Positions 52,864 to 61,822 are shown, counted from the stretch's first letter. The stretch is DNA of 64,000 bases from an uncultured Prochlorococcus sp. (GCA_902616595.1 CACMTJ010000002.1:46706-110705); one strand, 5' to 3'. Numbers and translations: made by a program. Notes: generated from the letters alone by a model not told the origin.

Positions 52864-53786
52864 GTTTGCGTGACTAAACTATTTTCCAATTTCAACTTCA
52901 ACGAATTGGTTAACTTTTGATCAACATAAATTTCTGCAGCATTATTTGGACTCTCTTGGAGTCTTATTTTGTGTAATGTTGCACCAAGATTATGTATTGG
53001 TTTTTTAAGAATATCAGAAATATATAAAGCTATATTTTCAGCAGTTGGAACACAATTACGGAAAAATTCGATGTCTTTATTAAGAAAAGTATGATCTAGT
53101 TGTTCAACAACTAAATCGTTAATTATTTCTTGGAGGGCAGATAAGTCGCAAACCATTCCTGTTCTTTTATCAATGTCTCCTTTTACAGTTATATCGACAA
53201 GATAATTATGACCATGTCCATTAACTCGGGCACATTTCCCATAGATTTTTTTATTTTCATCAAAGGATATCTCTTCTTTTGCAAGTCTATGAGCGGCTGC
53301 AAAATGAGTTTGTACTGTTAAAAATGCTTCCATGTTTTTTCCAAAATAATCTGCCCATAAATTTGGGTTTTCATAAAGTCTTAGACTTGTAAGAGGTAAA
53401 TCATCCTTCAGACGACTCCAAATGACCTTTACTAATGCTTCAGTTGTGGGAAGTATACCTTCTTGATTATTAACATTAAATTCAGGCCAGACATCATTTA
53501 AAAAACGAAAATCTAATTGTCCAGTAACCTTATCTTTAATAGAGTGTTTTACATCAGAGAGATTAAGTACCATTCCATCAGAGTCTAGTTTTCCACCCAT
53601 TGAAACAATAAGTTCATAATTATGACCATGACCTGGTGCAATACTGCACTTTCCAAAAAGAGATAAATTTTCTTCTGGGCTTTTTTCAGGGAGCCAATAA
53701 CGGTGACTAGAACTAAAGCAGGCACGTCGAGTTATGACGCATTCACGTCCTTTTCCATGAGATGGTTTGGGTTGTGTAGAAGTCAT
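52860..53786 (-). CDS. Tandem 6-pyruvoyltetrahydropterin synthase / QueD-like protein
   Basis: A 308-residue protein made of two PTPS-like domains (about residues 15-145 and 155-295); single-domain QueD is about 120-140. Domain 1 has zinc histidines His28, His53 and His55 and Cys47, but the catalytic L-D-H motif reads L-D-F with Phe93. Domain 2 keeps every expected residue: Cys185, His166, His191, His193 and His232 in L-D-H-T. The family makes 6-carboxy- or pyruvoyl-tetrahydropterin from dihydroneopterin triphosphate. It is coupled to the RibD-like reductase. Its start is ATG 53786. Confidence 0.9.
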   Translation of the reverse strand: MTSTQPKPSHGKGRECVITRRACFSSSHRYWLPEKSPEENLSLFGKCSIAPGHGHNYELIVSMGGKLDSDGMVLNLSDVKHSIKDKVTGQLDFRFLNDVWPEFNVNNQEGILPTTEALVKVIWSRLKDDLPLTSLRLYENPNLWADYFGKNMEAFLTVQTHFAAAHRLAKEEISFDENKKIYGKCARVNGHGHNYLVDITVKGDIDKRTGMVCDLSALQEIINDLVVEQLDHTFLNKDIEFFRNCVPTAENIALYISDILKKPIHNLGATLHKIRLQESPNNAAEIYVDQKLTNSLKLKLENSLVTQT

Positions 53787-53836
53787 ACCTGTCTGCGATA
53801 ATACTATCTTAAGGTTTTAAATACGCTTTTGTCTTT

Positions 53837-54394
53837 ATGGAACAATCCATTATCGAAAAAACAGTTCATGCCATTAAGGGTAGAAGTATATTTTTAATAG
53901 GAATGATGGGATCGGGTAAGTCACAAACTGGTTTGAAGCTGGCTGAATTATTGAAGTATAAATACATTGATTTAGATTTATTAATAGAGAAGTTGACAAA
54001 AAAATCTATCAATCAAATTTTTAAGGATGAAGGAGAAGATAATTTTCGCCAATTAGAAGCAGACTGCCTTAAAGAAACTATCAAAATTCCTTCATTAGTA
54101 ATCTCAACTGGGGGAGGAATAGTTACCAAATCGGAAAACTGGGGAATCCTAAGACAGGGAATAATTGCTTGGATAGATCTCGACAAAGATATAGCAATTG
54201 AAAGATTGAAAAATGAAATTGAAAATAGGCCACTTCTTCAGGGAAAGAATCTAAATGATCTATATATGAGCATTTTTCAATCTAGAGAAAATTTGTATTC
54301 TCAAGCAGATTTAAGAATTCAAGTAAAAAAAGAAAATATTGAAGAAGTTGCTATGAAAATAATTAATTCAATTCATAAAGAAATAATCAATTAA
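53837..54394 (+). CDS. aroK: Shikimate kinase
   Basis: A 185-residue protein with Walker A I-G-M-M-G-S-G-K-S (residues 21-29), Y-I-D-L-D-L-L-I-E, the substrate loop F-R-Q-L-E, S-T-G-G-G-I, and the lid region R-P-L-L-Q. It phosphorylates shikimate on the path to aromatic amino acids. It starts with ATG. The 3' end overlaps the CRR7 gene by 4 bases. An N-terminal extension of about 16 residues precedes the fold. Confidence 0.94.
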   Translation: MEQSIIEKTVHAIKGRSIFLIGMMGSGKSQTGLKLAELLKYKYIDLDLLIEKLTKKSINQIFKDEGEDNFRQLEADCLKETIKIPSLVISTGGGIVTKSENWGILRQGIIAWIDLDKDIAIERLKNEIENRPLLQGKNLNDLYMSIFQSRENLYSQADLRIQVKKENIEEVAMKIINSIHKEIIN

Positions 54395-54648
54395 TCTGGT
54401 TCAATTCTTACTGCAAACCATTTGATAACGTATCCTAATTTTATTTCTAATTCATAAGTGCTTTCCAACAATTCTTCAAAAAAATCCTGATCAAGATCTT
54501 CTATATTTTGATATATTGTTTGTGTTTCTGTCTTACTAAGCCAATTCTGCAACCATAAAATTGCTTCTTGCTTTGATACAATTTTTTCCTTTGAATCTGG
54601 CTCTAATAATACATAATGATCTGATGCTCTTATTAGTGGATTTGACAT
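54391..54648 (-). CDS. Chlororespiratory reduction 7 (CRR7)-like NDH-1 assembly factor
   Basis: An 85-residue acidic protein. The end, S-T-Y-E-L-E-I-K-L-G-Y-V-I-K-W-F-A-V-R-I-E, matches the CRR7 pattern E-L-D-x-x-P-G-x-x-x-Q-W-Y-A-V-R-L-E, and the N-terminus Y-V-L-L-E-P fits too. In plants CRR7 is needed to assemble the chloroplast NDH complex. The call is from remembered family pattern; ndhO in this same window makes NDH-1 function plausible. Its ATG lies one base from the divergent ATG at 54650. Confidence 0.65.
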   Translation of the reverse strand: MSNPLIRASDHYVLLEPDSKEKIVSKQEAILWLQNWLSKTETQTIYQNIEDLDQDFFEELLESTYELEIKLGYVIKWFAVRIEPD

Positions 54649-54649
54649 A

Positions 54650-55357
54650 ATGAAAATTCTTCTTGGATTAATTCTTTGCTTGATTTTTCAAGTAATTTTC
54701 TTAGAAAGTTCTTTTGCTCTAGTAGATTCTAACGTAAGAGAGTTTTTGGAAAATCGTGTACATCAATGGCCAGAATTATATTTGCCAAATTTTAAATTAT
54801 CGGATACTTCTAAGGATTTAATTTATCCTAAATGGTTCGAGGGGAATTGGCTTGTGACTTCTCAAGATATAGTTAATAATTCAGAGGAGCCAGTTATTTA
54901 TAAAGTAAATTTCTTTAAGAATGATTCAGATTTAATTGTTGGTAATCGTGCAAAAAATTCTGAATCTATTGGAAAAGCAATATTTGGTGAAACCTTAATC
55001 AAAGTTGTAAATGATCCTCAATCTATTAATAATCAAATTACTTATTTAAAAGATGATTTTTATATTGATTCAAGAATTACAGGGAGAAATCAGATCCAAG
55101 ATAATGATATTTTTTTCGCAGATGAGCTAGTTATACAAACAGCACATAAGCCAGGTGCTTCAAGGATTAATCAGGTAGAGACCATTAGTAAATTTCAAAA
55201 ATGTTCCGAAGAAATATTGGAAGTTGATAATTCAATCAAACCATCAATTTGTGGAGTGCAATATGTTGCTTCTTATGGTTCAAAAGTTGGTGATCCTTCT
55301 ATTCATGCTATCAAAACAAATAAATATCAATTGAAGTTTGAATTTATTGAGAGTTAG
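54650..55357 (+). CDS. DUF6816-type exported cyanobacterial protein
   Basis: A 235-residue protein with an N-terminal signal peptide (residues 1-23: M-K-I-L-L-G-L-I, cleavage near S-F-A). The mature part is strand-rich and begins R-E-F-L-E-N-R-V-H-Q-W-P. W-F-E-G-N-W-L-V and a C-terminal cysteine pair are visible (C in F-Q-K-C and I-C-G-V). It belongs to a conserved cyanobacterial family of unknown role, probably in the lumen or periplasm. The 3' end overlaps the GST gene by 14 bases. Confidence 0.7.
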   Translation: MKILLGLILCLIFQVIFLESSFALVDSNVREFLENRVHQWPELYLPNFKLSDTSKDLIYPKWFEGNWLVTSQDIVNNSEEPVIYKVNFFKNDSDLIVGNRAKNSESIGKAIFGETLIKVVNDPQSINNQITYLKDDFYIDSRITGRNQIQDNDIFFADELVIQTAHKPGASRINQVETISKFQKCSEEILEVDNSIKPSICGVQYVASYGSKVGDPSIHAIKTNKYQLKFEFIES

Positions 55358-56069
55358 CACTAAAAAGATATTCCTCTAAGTTGTTCCTCCAAATGAAAAG
55401 ATTTTCTAAATAAGGGTTGTTTATGTATTCTTGGCTCCCCTCTCCTGAAAGAATTGGTCCTGCAGACTTTGGAAATTTAATAAGGGATAATTGAGCAGCA
55501 ATTGAAATATCTGCAATTGATAAACTATCTCCAACTAAATATTTCTTGTTGATCAAGGATTTTGATAAAGCTTCCAGTAATTTTTGGAGTTCTAAATTAT
55601 CTTTAGAAGACAAAACTACATTAGAAATTTTACTAAGATTTTCAAAAGGTAATTTATCAACAATACTTTTAACTGTAGAAGGTAATTCATCTGGAAGTAA
55701 TGCAGTTCTTAGCTGTGGATTTTCTATTGCAGATTTTATTAAAGCTTTTCTACAAGTTGTAGCCATTGTAGTATCTGCCCAGTCTTCAATTAGCTTGCAT
55801 TGTGCAAATAATATTGGATCCTCCGGAAAAAGTGGATTGTTTTCATTTTTTTTATCTATATATTCGCAAATAGTTGAAGAGTCATTAATAACTTGATCAT
55901 TACTATCGACTATTAAAGGTACTTGTTTTTGACCTGATAATTTAAAGATTTCAAATTGGCCTATTCCAGGTGTTACTTCTTCAACTCGATATTGTAGTTT
56001 TTTTGCATGAAGAGCCATTCTTGTTTTTAAACAAAAAGCACTATGCCTAAATTGATATAATGTAATCAT
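55344..56069 (-). CDS. Glutathione S-transferase family protein
   Basis: A 241-residue protein. The N-terminal thioredoxin fold has L-Y-Q-F-R-H-S-A-F-C-L-K, K-Q-V-P-L-I-V-D and D-S-S-T-I-C-E-Y-I, which together are the glutathione-binding signature. A C-terminal helical domain has V-G-D-S-L-S-I-A-D-I-S-I. The substrate is unknown. It starts with ATG and is divergent from the DUF751 gene. Confidence 0.9.
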   Translation of the reverse strand: MITLYQFRHSAFCLKTRMALHAKKLQYRVEEVTPGIGQFEIFKLSGQKQVPLIVDSNDQVINDSSTICEYIDKKNENNPLFPEDPILFAQCKLIEDWADTTMATTCRKALIKSAIENPQLRTALLPDELPSTVKSIVDKLPFENLSKISNVVLSSKDNLELQKLLEALSKSLINKKYLVGDSLSIADISIAAQLSLIKFPKSAGPILSGEGSQEYINNPYLENLFIWRNNLEEYLFSANSQ

Positions 56070-56123
56070 GCTGTTTAATGTTTGTTAAAACTTAGCTAAA
56101 AAAGTAATCTATTTGTGGAGCTG

Positions 56124-56333
56124 ATGGGCGAATTTTTCTCTAATGTTGCGAGATATCCAAAGTATTTGATATCTATCATTGTTGGGGGACTTGTTGCTTT
56201 GCTTGAACCTTTATTTAAGAATAGATCAAATCCACTCACAATAGTAGGTTTGATATCTTCTGTCTTAAGTGCTTTCATAACTTTTTATTTTGTCTTGCAA
56301 GCGATGACAAACCCAATAAATTTACAACCATAA
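56124..56333 (+). CDS. DUF751 family small membrane protein
   Basis: A 69-residue protein. I choose ATG 56124, preceded by G-G-A-G at 56116-56119; GTG 56115 would add three residues. It has F-F-S-N-V-A-R-Y-P-K-Y-L-I-S, two hydrophobic spans, and N-P-L-T-I-V-G-L, the DUF751 pattern of cyanobacteria and plastids. Its stop overlaps the rbfA start by one base (TAATG), which couples the two. Confidence 0.8.
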   Translation: MGEFFSNVARYPKYLISIIVGGLVALLEPLFKNRSNPLTIVGLISSVLSAFITFYFVLQAMTNPINLQP

Positions 56334-56725
56334 TGCCAAATAATTACCGTCTTGCAAAAGTTTCTTCTCTTTTGAAGAAAGAAATAACCCTTATTATGCA
56401 GAATGATTTAGAAAATGATCTTATTAGAGATCATTTCGTCAATATTTCTAAGGTTGATTTATCAGGTGATTTACAGCACTGTAAAATTTATATAACTTCA
56501 ACTGCTCAAGAGAAAGTGAGGAAAGAAATTGTATCAAACTTGAACACTGCTAAAAGCTCTATAAGGCATAGTTTAGGAAAAAGAATTGAGATGAGAAGAG
56601 TTCCAGAGATAATTTTTAAAGACGATGTTGTTCTTGATAAAGGATTATCAGTCTTGAAACTTCTCGATGAATTAAAAAATCAAAATCAAAATCATAATGT
56701 TGAGGACAAGGATGCCAAAAGTTGA
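56333..56725 (+). CDS. rbfA: Ribosome-binding factor A
   Basis: A 130-residue protein with the RbfA KH-like fold: R-L-A-K-V-S-S-L-L-K-K-E-I at the start, the V-D-L-S-G-D-L-Q-H-C-K-I-Y strand, and R-V-P-E-I-I-F-K-D-D near the end. It helps mature the 30S subunit 16S rRNA 5' end. It is coupled to the DUF751 gene upstream and overlaps hemD downstream. Confidence 0.95.
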   Translation: MPNNYRLAKVSSLLKKEITLIMQNDLENDLIRDHFVNISKVDLSGDLQHCKIYITSTAQEKVRKEIVSNLNTAKSSIRHSLGKRIEMRRVPEIIFKDDVVLDKGLSVLKLLDELKNQNQNHNVEDKDAKS

Positions 56726-57509
56726 TCTACCCCTTGATCAAAGAAATATAATTATTACTCGATCAAAAGAAGGGATATTGGATATAAAAAAGATATTCAT
56801 AAGCAAAGGCGCTAATGTATTTGATTTACCTGCAATAAGTATTTCTGATCCTGATGACTTGAATCCTCTTGATGAAGTATTAAATCAAATAAATGATTTT
56901 CATTGGATTATTTTTTCCAGTAGTAATGGGATCAAATTTGTGGATAAAAGACTTAGATACTTTAATAGTTCATTAAAAGAATGTTCTAAAAAAACAAAAA
57001 TCGCCGTAGTCGGAGAAAAAACCTCAAAAACTCTTGATGATTTTGGGATTAAGGCTGATTTCATACCTCCAGAATTTGTTGCTGAAAGTTTAATTGATAA
57101 TTTCCCAATATCTGGTTATGGACTTCGAGTTTTTGTACCAAGAGTTCAAACAGGTGGTAGGGATTTAATTGCAGATCAATTTAGAAAGGCTGGTTCCCGT
57201 GTATTTGAGGTTGCTGCATATGAAACTAGATGTCCTGAATCGATTCCGGAAGAAACAATTGATATTATTTCTAATCGAAAAGTCGATGCAATTATTTTCT
57301 CAAGCGGTAAAACCGTAGTAAATGCTGCTTTTCTACTAGAAAAAAAACTTGGTAAGCAATGGTTAGAATATTTTAATCAAATTAAGTTATTAACTATTGG
57401 ACCTCAGACAACAAAAATATGTAACAAGATTTTTGGAAGAGTTGATAGTCAGGCACAAAAATATACTTTTGAAGGACTACTAGATGTAGCAATTAATATT
57501 TTTAATTAG
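56712..57509 (+). CDS. hemD: Uroporphyrinogen-III synthase
   Basis: A 265-residue protein of HemD fold: I-I-T-R-S-K-E-G near the start, W-I-I-F-S-S-S-N-G-I, I-A-V-V-G-E-K-T, and I-I-F-S-S-G-K-T-V in the second half. It closes hydroxymethylbilane to uroporphyrinogen III for heme and chlorophyll. I use ATG 56712, with G-A-G-G upstream and a 14-base overlap with rbfA; a TTG start at 56697 is possible. It overlaps the convergent SRPBCC gene by 8 bases. Confidence 0.92.
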   Translation: MPKVDLPLDQRNIIITRSKEGILDIKKIFISKGANVFDLPAISISDPDDLNPLDEVLNQINDFHWIIFSSSNGIKFVDKRLRYFNSSLKECSKKTKIAVVGEKTSKTLDDFGIKADFIPPEFVAESLIDNFPISGYGLRVFVPRVQTGGRDLIADQFRKAGSRVFEVAAYETRCPESIPEETIDIISNRKVDAIIFSSGKTVVNAAFLLEKKLGKQWLEYFNQIKLLTIGPQTTKICNKIFGRVDSQAQKYTFEGLLDVAINIFN

Positions 57510-57972
57510 AAGAATTTTTTGTATAGTTCTTTTCAACTAAATCTTTGAACCTATCAATATTGGCCTGTAATTCGTTTGTAACCATTTTTCCTAGAATATT
57601 TTCTTCCATAAACCGAGCAATCATTTTTGGTAGTTCATAAGTTATTGCTAAATTTACCGTTGTGATTTGATCAGTTTTACTTTCGAAAACTACTGATCCC
57701 TCAGTTGGTAAACCTCCTATTGATTTCCATTTAAGTTTGCTTTTTTCAACCCTTTCTGTAATTTGAGCTTTCCATTTAAACCTAAAGCCATTTGCAGCTA
57801 AAGTCCATTCTGTTAAATCTGGTAATGTATTAGTTTGTTCGTCAACTGTTTTTACAGATTCAATCCAGCTCATCCAAAGTGACATTGATTCTAAATCGCT
57901 CCATGTGTCCCATACATTTTCAAGAGGCGCATTAACAACTGTTATTACGTCATGTTTTAGCCAAGTACCCAT
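57502..57972 (-). CDS. SRPBCC (START-like) family protein
   Basis: A 156-residue protein with a helix-grip layout: V-V-N-A-P-L-E-N-V-W-D-T-W-S-D-L at the start, F-K-W-K-A-Q-I in the middle, and a long C-terminal helix. The pocket suggests a lipid or polyprenyl-like ligand. It is 3 bases downstream of crtQ and probably co-transcribed, so a carotenoid-linked role is possible but unproven. Confidence 0.85.
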   Translation of the reverse strand: MGTWLKHDVITVVNAPLENVWDTWSDLESMSLWMSWIESVKTVDEQTNTLPDLTEWTLAANGFRFKWKAQITERVEKSKLKWKSIGGLPTEGSVVFESKTDQITTVNLAITYELPKMIARFMEENILGKMVTNELQANIDRFKDLVEKNYTKNSSN

Positions 57973-57975
57973 TAA

Positions 57976-59430
57976 TTAACTTACTGCAAGATTTTTTGCT
58001 AATTCGGCTTTCTTCTCTAAAATTGCGGCGGCAGCTAAATGACCACTCATTGTAGCTCCCTCCATAGAGTCTATATAATCTTGTTTTGTATAACTACCAG
58101 CCATAAAGAAATTAGATATAGATGTTTTTTGATCGGGTCTAAAAGGTTCCATACCGGGAGCTTCTCTATAGAGTGATTGTGGAATTTGTACCACGTTACT
58201 CCAAAGCAATTTAAGGTTTTTTGAGGATGGGAATAGACGGCGAACCTCTTTATCAATTTCTTTTGTAATTCTTTCTGTGGATCTTCCTATCCATCTATCG
58301 CCAGGAGTTAAAACACATTGGAGAAGCGATCCCATATCTTTTTTTCTATAGTCTGCTGGACTTGCTAGTGCTAAATCAGCAAAACAACTGAAAGAGGCAT
58401 CAGCAGAATAAAGAAGGTTATCTAGTCCAATTGGTTCGTTTCCAGTATTTTCTTTTTGTAATTCAGTAACCCAACCATCATATCTTAATTGGATTGTGGC
58501 AACAGCTACAGCTCTAAGTTTTTTTAAACCTTCAAATTCTTTAAATTGATACCATTCTTTTGGAATTATTTTTTTTATTCCAGGAACATCACAGGCAGCT
58601 AGAAATTTATCTGCAAACACTGCCTTAATTCCTTCAGGAGAAGATATTTTTAATTGATTTACTGAATAAGAGGAAGATTCCTTTTCATAAATGATTTCTT
58701 CTACCTTATGGTTAAGATGTATTTTTGCTCCTTTGTTTGTGATGTAGTCGACGATAGGTTGCGTTAACCACTTATGTGGGGAACCTTTTAAAAGATTAAG
58801 TTTTGAGGCTTCTGTTTTTGAAGCAAACATCATGAATATAGTTAGCATGCATCTTGCTGAAATATCTTTGCAATTAATAAAACCTAATGCGTATGCGATA
58901 GGATCCCACATTCTTTCTAAACTTTTTTCACTACCACCATGGTTTAAAAACCATTCTTTAAAACTAATTCTATCTAGATCTCTAATTATTTTCATTGCAC
59001 CTTCATAGTCTATCAATCCTCTAACGATTGGACTTGTCCCTAAAGCTAAGGCATTTCTGAACTTATCTACCCAAGTAAGTTGTTCGGTGGTAAAAAAAGC
59101 TTTAAGTCCGTTAAATGGAGCACCTAAAGGGAATCTGAAGTCTAACGATTTTAAATCACCACCATTATTGATAAATAGATGAGTATGATCTTTCGGGAGT
59201 AAATTGTCTAGAGCTCCCACTTTTTTCATTAATTTAAAAAGATTTGCATAATTGTAAAAAAATACATGTAAACCCATTTCTATGTGGTTGCCATCCTTAT
59301 CTTCCCAACTTCCTACTTTACCTCCCCAAAATGACCTGCTCTCGTAAATTTCTACGTTGTGGCCTTCATCAACTAGATTGACTGCTGCTGTAAGACCAGC
59401 TAATCCAGAACCAACTATTGCAATTTTCAC
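57976..59430 (-). CDS. crtQ: 9,9'-di-cis-zeta-carotene desaturase
   Basis: A 484-residue plant-type desaturase. The FAD motif is [12 protein letters not shown] (residues 4-15), followed by [13 protein letters not shown]; the C-terminus has [19 protein letters not shown]. These are the zeta-carotene desaturase forms, and F-W-G-G-K-V-G-S-W distinguishes it from phytoene desaturase. It makes lycopene precursors in the thylakoid. It is upstream of the SRPBCC gene. Confidence 0.94.
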   Translation of the reverse strand: MKIAIVGSGLAGLTAAVNLVDEGHNVEIYESRSFWGGKVGSWEDKDGNHIEMGLHVFFYNYANLFKLMKKVGALDNLLPKDHTHLFINNGGDLKSLDFRFPLGAPFNGLKAFFTTEQLTWVDKFRNALALGTSPIVRGLIDYEGAMKIIRDLDRISFKEWFLNHGGSEKSLERMWDPIAYALGFINCKDISARCMLTIFMMFASKTEASKLNLLKGSPHKWLTQPIVDYITNKGAKIHLNHKVEEIIYEKESSSYSVNQLKISSPEGIKAVFADKFLAACDVPGIKKIIPKEWYQFKEFEGLKKLRAVAVATIQLRYDGWVTELQKENTGNEPIGLDNLLYSADASFSCFADLALASPADYRKKDMGSLLQCVLTPGDRWIGRSTERITKEIDKEVRRLFPSSKNLKLLWSNVVQIPQSLYREAPGMEPFRPDQKTSISNFFMAGSYTKQDYIDSMEGATMSGHLAAAAILEKKAELAKNLAVS

Positions 59431-59529
59431 TTTTTCTTAAAATTATAACAAATCAAGTTTGGATAACGTTTGTTCTATGCATCCTATCGATTAAGTTTTT
59501 ATATTATAAATAGTAGAAAGCTCTTGTTT

Positions 59530-59922
59530 ATGGAAAATGTAGAAGTAAAACAGGAAATTAAAAATTCTGATGATGGCAAAGGTATCTTAATTACGAATGA
59601 TGCTATAGAACAAATTTCAAATTTATTGAAGGGCCAAAGTGATAAAAAAGCACTAAGGGTGGGAGTAAGATCTGGTGGTTGTAGTGGGATGAGTTATACG
59701 ATGGATTTTATAGGAACTGATGAAATAAATCCCGATGATAAAGTTTATGATTATTCATTGAAAGCTGATCAAAGCTTTCAAGTTGTTTGTGATCCTAAAA
59801 GTCTTTTATATATTTATGGAATGCAGTTAGATTTTAGTAAGGAATTAATTGGAGGTGGTTTTAATTTTGTAAATCCAAATGCCTCTCAAACTTGCGGTTG
59901 TGGAAGCTCTTTCGCAGTTTAA
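59530..59922 (+). CDS. IscA/SufA-type Fe-S carrier protein
   Basis: A 130-residue A-type carrier from ATG 59530; a longer in-frame extension upstream to 59470 is probably not translated. It has the three cluster cysteines: Cys51 in G-G-C-S-G-M and Cys122 and Cys124 in C-G-C-G. It carries Fe-S clusters to targets, in support of the suf operon. It is 5 bases before the TPR gene. Confidence 0.94.
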   Translation: MENVEVKQEIKNSDDGKGILITNDAIEQISNLLKGQSDKKALRVGVRSGGCSGMSYTMDFIGTDEINPDDKVYDYSLKADQSFQVVCDPKSLLYIYGMQLDFSKELIGGGFNFVNPNASQTCGCGSSFAV

Positions 59923-59927
59923 TAAAA

Positions 59928-60356
59928 ATGAATAACGAAATTAATCCCGTCGAAGAGGATTTTAATGCAGCTTTATCAAGATATAAAGCAGGGCAAGATT
60001 TAATTCCAATCGTTCAAGATTTTCAAAAAATTATACAGCAAATTCCAAATCATTTTGCTGCTTGGACTTGTTTATCATGGCTTCAATTACTTTTGAAAAA
60101 TAATGAAGAAGCTTTGTCAGCTGCCAGACAAGCTGTTCGATTAAATCAGCAAGATCCACAAGCAAGAATGAATTTGTCTTTAGCTCTTTTGGCTACCAAT
60201 AATAAAGGTGTTAGGGATCATATTGAGTTAATAAAAAAAATGTCTATGATGATGCCAGATGTGAAGAGTGAATTAAAAGAATCTGTTGAAGACGGATTAA
60301 GTAGATATCCAGATTGGCCTGAGTTAGCCAAAGTAAAAAAATGGTTGGAATTTTAA
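59928..60356 (+). CDS. Tetratricopeptide repeat protein
   Basis: A 142-residue protein from ATG 59928. Helix pairs at about residues 5-110 fit two to three TPR units (F-A-A-W-T-C-L-S-W-L, then A-L-S-A-A-R-Q-A-V-R-L-N-Q-Q-D-P-Q-A). It is probably a binding module. It is 1 base upstream of the LpxB-like gene and likely in one operon with the IscA-type gene and the two genes that follow. Confidence 0.85.
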   Translation: MNNEINPVEEDFNAALSRYKAGQDLIPIVQDFQKIIQQIPNHFAAWTCLSWLQLLLKNNEEALSAARQAVRLNQQDPQARMNLSLALLATNNKGVRDHIELIKKMSMMMPDVKSELKESVEDGLSRYPDWPELAKVKKWLEF

Positions 60357-60357
60357 A

Positions 60358-61560
60358 TTGTTTAAGATTTTAATTTTAAGTAATGGGCATGGAGAAGATT
60401 TATCTGGCAGTCTAGTAGCTAAACAATTCGTAAAAAGTGGTTATTCTGTTCATGCTTTGCCAATTGTTGGTATGGGAAACCATTACGAAAAAGAAAAAAT
60501 TAAGATTATCGGTAAAACTAAGGAATTTAGAACTGGAGGAATTGGTTATAATTCTTTTAAAGGAAGACTTTCTGAGATTTTAGGAGGAGAAATATTTTAT
60601 CTTCTAAAAAGATTATATTTAACTTTTAAAATAAGAAAAAAATATGATTATTTTTTTGTAGTTGGAGATATTGTGCCAGTTTTTTTTGCATGGGTTTGTA
60701 AGAAAGATTTTTTTACATATCTAGTTGCTTATTCAAGCCATTATGAAGGGAAGTTGAAATTACCATGGCCTTCTAAATTTTTCTTGCTCTCACAAAAAGC
60801 AAAAAAAATATATACGAGAGATTCCCTTACAGCTAATGATTTAACTTTGCAGTTAAAAAAGAAAGTGTCTTTTTTAGGCAACCCATTTATGGATAAGTTT
60901 TTTCCTAGAAACAAAGAATTAAATAAAGATGAATTTAGTATTGGATTATTTCCAGGAAGTAGATTCCCTGAGATTTTGGATAATTTTGTTTTGATTTTAG
61001 AGGTATTAGAGGCATTGTCAGATTTAAGATATTTTCAAAAAATTCAGTTTAATTTTGCAATAGTTAATGCTCTATCTTCATCAAAAATAAAGGAGATATT
61101 TCAAAAAAGAGGATGGTTAAAAATAGAAAATTTAAAAGATAATAATCTCTTGAAATTCCAATGTAAATTTTTAGAAGTGAATATATATTGGAATAATTTT
61201 GATGAAATATTATTGAAAAGTAGATGCTGTATTAGCATGGCAGGAACAGCAGCAGAGCAAGCGATTGGATTAGGAAAACCTGTTATTCAGATTGAAGGTA
61301 AAGGTCCGCAATTTACAAAAACTTTTGCAGAAGCGCAAAGACGTTTACTTGGGAAATATGTTTTTTGTGCCAGTAATTTTAAAGACAAAAATGATCAAAT
61401 CAATCAGACAATTAAATTGATCATAAAAATAATATACCTTATACGGCTAAATAAGAAGTTTATGATCTCATGTAATGAAAATGCTACAAAAAGACTGGGT
61501 AAAAACAATGCTTGCCTTAAAATGGTTGATGATATGAATATTGTTATAAAACATGAGTAA
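60358..61560 (+). CDS. Lipid-A-disaccharide synthase-related protein (TIGR03492-type)
   Basis: A 400-residue protein from TTG 60358. The N-terminus is I-L-S-N-G-H-G-E-D-L-S-G, typical of the TIGR03492 branch of LpxB relatives. The middle has G-L-F-P-G-S-R-F-P-E, and the C-terminal half has S-M-A-G-T-A-A-E-Q-A-I-G-L-G-K-P. These contact UDP-sugar in GT-B enzymes. The acceptor is unknown. The reading frame ends 8 bases into the next gene. It is a distant paralog of the protein at 7375-8640. Confidence 0.8.
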   Translation: MFKILILSNGHGEDLSGSLVAKQFVKSGYSVHALPIVGMGNHYEKEKIKIIGKTKEFRTGGIGYNSFKGRLSEILGGEIFYLLKRLYLTFKIRKKYDYFFVVGDIVPVFFAWVCKKDFFTYLVAYSSHYEGKLKLPWPSKFFLLSQKAKKIYTRDSLTANDLTLQLKKKVSFLGNPFMDKFFPRNKELNKDEFSIGLFPGSRFPEILDNFVLILEVLEALSDLRYFQKIQFNFAIVNALSSSKIKEIFQKRGWLKIENLKDNNLLKFQCKFLEVNIYWNNFDEILLKSRCCISMAGTAAEQAIGLGKPVIQIEGKGPQFTKTFAEAQRRLLGKYVFCASNFKDKNDQINQTIKLIIKIIYLIRLNKKFMISCNENATKRLGKNNACLKMVDDMNIVIKHE

Positions 61561-61822
61561 GGGTAATAATCAAAATAAGTTAAAACAAATTATCGATAAT
61601 TTGTTATTAATAAATTTATTTACAGTCATTTTTTTTGCAATATTTTTTATTTTTGCGATCATCATGCAATTTAATGGTATTTTTATTTTTATTAATTTTA
61701 TTCAGATAGTTTGGAATCCTCTTATAGTTCCATTGATAACAATTCTTATTATTGGTGCTTTACTAAACGGTATTAATTCTTGGTGGAGGCGTAAATTGCT
61801 TTCTCAAGAAGAGGATATTTAA
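61553..61822 (+). CDS. Small membrane protein, 89 aa
   Basis: An 89-residue protein from ATG 61553, overlapping the LpxB-like gene by 8 bases. Two hydrophobic spans (about 18-42 and 52-72) are followed by S-W-W-R-R-K. I do not recognise a named family. Translational coupling suggests a function linked with the LpxB-like protein. The 3' end overlaps the convergent epimerase gene by 50 bases. Confidence 0.65.
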   Translation: MSKGNNQNKLKQIIDNLLLINLFTVIFFAIFFIFAIIMQFNGIFIFINFIQIVWNPLIVPLITILIIGALLNGINSWWRRKLLSQEEDI

